A stretch of 64,000 nt of DNA from Chamaecyparis obtusa (Eukaryota > Streptophyta > Pinopsida > Cupressales > Cupressaceae). Positions 59,840-64,000 of this stretch are shown piece after piece. The DNA lies in the NCBI GenBank assembly GCA_027943335.1, contig BSBK01014783.1, forward strand, positions 45,567 to 109,566, in the 5' to 3' direction. The notes under the pieces were generated by a model. That model ran no database searches. It was not told the DNA's origin and was given only the letters and a program-made list of their open reading frames with translations. Both the position numbers and the translations under genes were made by a program. How positions within the stretch are numbered: the stretch's first letter is position 1; every line of letters starts with the position of its first letter.

Positions 59840-60700
59840 TGATTTACATGGATGGCCTTCCTAAGAGATAAGCTTTGATGGCTTAATCTTCTAACGGAAA
59901 GGGTAAGAATAAGAAGAAGCCCAAAATAGATTCGTCTATAGGTGGTTAGCCTCCCTCCAAGCCTAGGCTATAGAATGAGAAGAAAACTAATCTCAACCTC
60001 CTACTAACTTAGGGAAGTTTTCCTCCAAGTCTAACAAGGAAAAGAAAAAAATGTTTCTTTTGTGAAAAATTTAGGCATAATGATACACATTCTCTTATCA
60101 GTCTAGCGAGATTGGAGGAAGCTATGAGGAAGAATAATCTTTCCATCGCTAAGTCTTCTTCATTAGGAAACATGAAATCCCTCTTAGATATGACTTTGTC
60201 CTATACAAATTCTAGTTGGATTATTGATTTTGATACTTCTTGTCACATGACGTATATTGTTCCTACTTCACATATTAGTGTTGGGAACTCTTCTCTGATT
60301 CTATTTTTCGGGATAGGCTAATTATTTTAGATCTAGCATAGTACCATTGATAATGCTCTTCTTGTCCTTAATAGTTTTCAAAATTATCTTTCCATTTATT
60401 ATATTTGTAATTATGGTGATTGAAGTCTTGTTCAGTTATCTCATTTTGATGTGGTTATTAGAGAGATTCATGATACCACTTAGAAGGTCATTTCTATAGG
60501 TACAATTCATCATGCAACTTGCTTTATAGGTCTGATTATTTCACTCTTCATAGAGATCAACCATTATTACTCATAGATATTTTATGAGAAATCTTTGACA
60601 CAAATATTTTGGACACCTCAACTATAGATATCATTCACAAGTGAGAATAGGGTGAACCCACAATAGTGGGTTACACTTTTTTGCCTGAGCAGACACTAAA
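59840..60700 (+). pseudogene. copia gag-protease remnant on the + strand
   Basis: A zinc-knuckle-like CFFCEKFRHNDTH, preceded by Lys-rich sequence, lies at about 60048-60090. It is followed by a 69-codon open stretch (60112-60321) with SSWIIDFDTSCHMT, the copia protease region; the catalytic D-S-G reads D-F-D. Afterwards there are only stops. No LTRs were found, and it is unrelated in position to the minus-strand copia element. Confidence 0.6.
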
Positions 60701-61946
60701 CTCTACATTTTGAGAAAAACTTTCACATTCGGATGCATATTGTCATTCAACTGTTCAAAATTGGAGGATGAAGTAAATTAGAGTCTTTTAGGATTTTCTA
60801 TCTATATTCTAAATATATATTTTTATTATTTCTTTTTAATTTTTTGAATACTTTTTTCTTTCTCCCATGAAAACTCATATGGTGTTGAAAACGTCATTTT
60901 CAAATAGTAACAATGTTTTCATAGAGTATAACTTTTTTTGTAAAATAGATATGAATGTGATTCTTTTGATTTTAATTTTGTAACATCCATACGGAGGGCA
61001 TGCAATTAGTTTGATGACATTATCACTATTATTGCATATTTTATTAACATTTGAATTTGACTAAACCATAATTTTGATGTACCTTGACTACATAGCTTAT
61101 AACTTATTGTGCATTTATCGAATTTCAATTTTTTTTTTTTTAATAAAAAGTAGACTCGAATATGAGGGCACTGTTATTTTTCAAAAAAAAATTTCCTTTT
61201 TGTACTTATTTTCATTGAACGTCAAACTCAAAGGTTTATATTTGATAAAAAACCTACATTCATTTAACGCCAAACACCATACACATAATAAATTTAAAAA
61301 TAGTCAAATATATAATCATTAGAAATCTAGTTCCAAATACTTTTGTATGCAAAAGGATGTCTTCTTATTCTTCTATTTGATCAACGTGCTTGAGGCCTGA
61401 AGCCATGAATTCTCAAAATTTCTCAAAACTTGCAACCATGGCCTAAACCAGGCACTTTCGATAGAAAGTACTTTTGATCAAAACTTTTGAATTTTGATCA
61501 AAAGTACTTTCCGAAAAATGCAATTTCTAGCCATTACTAAACTACTTTTGATAGAAAGTTAGTTAGTTTCAATCGAAAGTTAACTTTTACTTTCGATAGA
61601 AACTTATGTTGGACTTTTTGGTGGCATTTCCAGTTAATAAGGATTAGGTATAAATAAATGTATATTTTTTTTCATTTCATAAAATCTGAAAGCTGTAAAA
61701 TAATTTGCATTTAGGAGAAGGAAGACATTTTGGCACCAAATTTTTTTCTAAGTTGTGATGCGAAATAAAAAGAGAAGGCTAAACAAAAGTACACGACATT
61801 ATTCAGAAGAGACTGAACAAAGACTACGTGAAGAATCATGAAAAAGATATCATTGTCAGAAACAAGGTATGTCTAAGATGTTTCTCTCTAGATATTTTAA
61901 GTTTATGGTCAAGACTTGTCTTAATGTTCATGTAAATGTGATATTG
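60701..61946. other. AT-rich DNA before the minisatellite, with a hairpin
   Basis: No gene. Contains poly-T and poly-A runs, the hairpin at 61465-61510 and several spaced copies of a TTTCGATAGAAAGT-like motif (about 61457, 61543 and 61590). Confidence 0.45.
61465..61510. repeat. perfect inverted repeat, 19-bp arms, 8-bp loop
   Basis: AAAGTACTTTTGATCAAAA at 61465-61483 and its exact reverse complement at 61492-61510 enclose CTTTTGAA. The arms themselves include the palindromes AGTACT and TTGATCAA. It could extrude as a cruciform or form an RNA stem. Confidence 0.95.
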
Positions 61947-64000
61947 TACCTATTAGACTTAACTAGACCTAACTGTAGACCTATTTGGACTAATAGGACC
62001 TATTAGGACTAATTAGGACCTATTCTAGGACTAATATGACCTATTAGGACCCAATTAGAATCAATTAGAACCAATTAGCACCTAATTAGACTCAATTTAG
62101 AACCAATTATGACCTATTAAAACCCAATTAGACTCAATTATAATAAATTAGCACCTAATTAGACTCAATTAGAGCCAATTATACCCAATTAGGACCAATT
62201 AGAACATAATAGGACCTATATGGACTAATTAGGACCTATTAGGACCTATTAGGACTAATTAGGACCTATTAGGACCTAATTAGGACATATTAGGACTAAT
62301 TAGGACCTATTAGGACTAATTAGAACCAATTAGACTCAATTAGAACCAATTAGGACCTAATTGTTACAAGTAATGGTTGTTGTTACACCAAAAGATTGAC
62401 CTGTTAATGCCCGATACAACCACTAGATTTATAGAAGACACAGGAGGCGATTAAGCATGTCACGAATCCTGAGGGGAGCATTGACCATTTTTTCCAACAA
62501 TCTCCCCCTCAACATTATCTGAGGGGATTCAAACCTATGACCAATCTCTGATACCACTTGTTACAAGTAGTGGTTGCCATTACACCAAAAGATTGACCTA
62601 TTAATGCCCGATACAACCACTAGACTTATAGAAGACACAGGAGGTAGTTAAGCCATGTCACGAATCCCGAGGGGAGTGTTGACCATTTTTCCAACACTAA
62701 TATGACCTATTAGAACTAATTAGGACCTAATTAGACTCAATTAGATCCAATTAGAGTCAATTAGAGCCAATTAGAACCTAACAGGAACTATTATGACTAA
62801 TTAGGACCTAATAGAACCTATTAGGACTAATTAGGACCTAATAGAACCTATTAGGACATAATAGGAGCTAATAGGAGCTAATAGGAGCTAATAGGACCTA
62901 TTAGGACCTATTAGGACTAATTACCGGACTAATATGACCTATTAGTCCACCCAATTAGAATCAATTAGAACCAAATAGCACCTAATTAGACTCAATTAGA
63001 AACCAATTAGGACCTAATATGACCCTATTAGAACCAATTAGGACCTAATTAGATGCAATCAGAACTAATTAGATCCAATTAGACTCAATTAAATCTTATA
63101 AGAACTAATTAGGACCTATTAGATCCAATTAGGACCTAATACAACCTATTAGATCCAATTAGGACCTAATTAGGACTAATTAGGACCTAATATGGCCTAT
63201 TAGACTCAATTAGGGACCTAATATGGACCAATTAGGGCCTAATATGACCTATTAGACTCAATTAGGACCAATTAGACTCAATTAAGACTAATTAGGACCT
63301 AATATGGACCAATTAGACTCAATTGGGACCAATTAGGACGTAATATGACCTATTAGAATCAATTCTAGGACCAATTAGGACCTAATATGACCTATTAGAC
63401 TCAATTAGGACCAATTAGACTCAATTAGAACCAATTAGGACCTAATATGACCTTTTAGAACCTAGTTAGACCCAATTAGGACCTAATATGACCTATTAGA
63501 CTCAATTAGGACAAATTAGGACTTAATATGGACCAATTAGGACCTACTATGACCTATTAGACTCAATTAGGACCCATTAGGACCTAATATGACCTATTAG
63601 ACTCACTTAGGACCAATTAGACTCAATTAGGACCTAATATGGAGCAATTAGACTCAATTGGGACCAATTAGGACCTAATATGACCTATTAGACTCAATTA
63701 GGACCAATTAGGAGCTAATATGACCTATTAGATTCAATTAGGACCAATTAGACTCAATTAGGACCAATTAGGACCTAATATGACCTATTAGAACCTAGTT
63801 AGACCCAATTAGGACCTAATATGACCTATTAGACTTAATTAGGACCAATTAGGACCTAATATGACCTATTAGACTCAATTAGGACCAATTAGACTAAATT
63901 AGGACCAATTAGGACCTAATATGACCTATGAGAACCTAGTTAGACCCAATAAGGACCTAATATTACCTATTAGACTCAATTAGGACAAATTAGGACCTAA
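61947..64000. repeat. minisatellite with a basic unit of about 10 bp, open at the window end
   Basis: Made of decamers such as CAATTAGGAC, CTATTAGACT and CTAATATGAC, mixed with some 11-mers. In the right half they form higher-order blocks: the decamers ctaatatgac, ctattagact, caattaggac recur at about 40 or 60 bases. The left part (61947-62360) is simpler. A TRIM interrupts it at 62362-62696. No coding sense is visible. Confidence 0.93.
62362..62696 (-). mobile_element. TRIM element copy B (335 bp) in the minisatellite
   Basis: LTRs 62362-62499 and 62559-62696 (138 bp each, TGTTACAAG...CCAACA), middle 59 bp. Minus-strand primer site TGGTATCAGAG at 62556-62546 (tRNA-iMet), polypurine tract GAGGGGGAGAT at 62510-62500. 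Exact 5-bp duplication CTAAT at 62357-62361 and 62697-62701. It is closely similar to 36389-36725. Too small to code; movement would depend on another LTR element's enzymes. Confidence 0.95.

Noticed and set aside
61947..64000. CRISPR array or telomere-like repeat
   Set aside because: No spacers of constant length and no TTTAGGG-type telomere unit. The variation is between decamer types, as in a minisatellite in plant nuclear DNA.

Overview
This looks like about 64 kb of a large, AT-rich plant nuclear genome. It holds one convincing host gene, a four-exon xyloglucan endotransglucosylase/hydrolase (XTH) at 21527-22878 on the + strand, set in multiply nested, decayed retroelements. The low gene density, the old and heavily mutated LTR elements and the DUF4283/L1-type LINEs with RNase H point to a seed plant with a big genome. 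A gymnosperm is my guess, but the sequence does not fix the taxon.

Layout. (1) 1-953 and 13889-about 18550 are the two halves of a decayed + strand LTR element. It is split by an insertion at 954-13883 flanked by the 5-bp duplication GATCC. That insertion is a tandem LTR-internal-LTR-internal-LTR array of a minus-strand, gag-only (TR-GAG type) retrotransposon, with LTRs of about 2.79 kb, internal parts of 2275 bp and a period of about 5068 bp. (2) 18558-18606 is a CT microsatellite, followed by unique AT-rich DNA up to the XTH promoter. (3) 21451-22954 is the XTH gene with TATA box, four exons and poly(A) signal. (4) 22955-32296 is mostly non-coding repeat-derived DNA, with an AT microsatellite and a four-copy 64/68-bp minisatellite. 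It ends at a tRNA-iMet-like primer site next to a likely LTR. (5) 33247-about 48550 is one minus-strand Ty1/copia element. It is opened by a 337-bp TRIM element (36389-36725) and by a foldback-like inverted-repeat element (36816-46924). The foldback element has in turn received a 244-bp LINE tail with a perfect 15-bp duplication and an 8.1-kb LINE (LINE-1, 38394-46532). (6) 49134-57364 is a second, more decayed 8.2-kb LINE (LINE-2) with an 11-bp duplication. (7) 57376-61946 is non-coding DNA with a + strand copia gag/protease relic and a perfect 19-bp-arm hairpin. (8) 61947-64000 is a minisatellite with a basic unit of about 10 bp. It runs off the window and is interrupted by a second TRIM copy with the 5-bp duplication CTAAT.

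The most unusual signal is that both LINEs carry, downstream of the reverse transcriptase and RNase H, a third coding region (ORF3, about 600 codons in LINE-1). The two copies resemble each other and sit at the same place and orientation. I do not recognise this domain. The gag-only tandem element with its own acidic Gag, the foldback palindrome and the decamer satellite are the other structures of interest.
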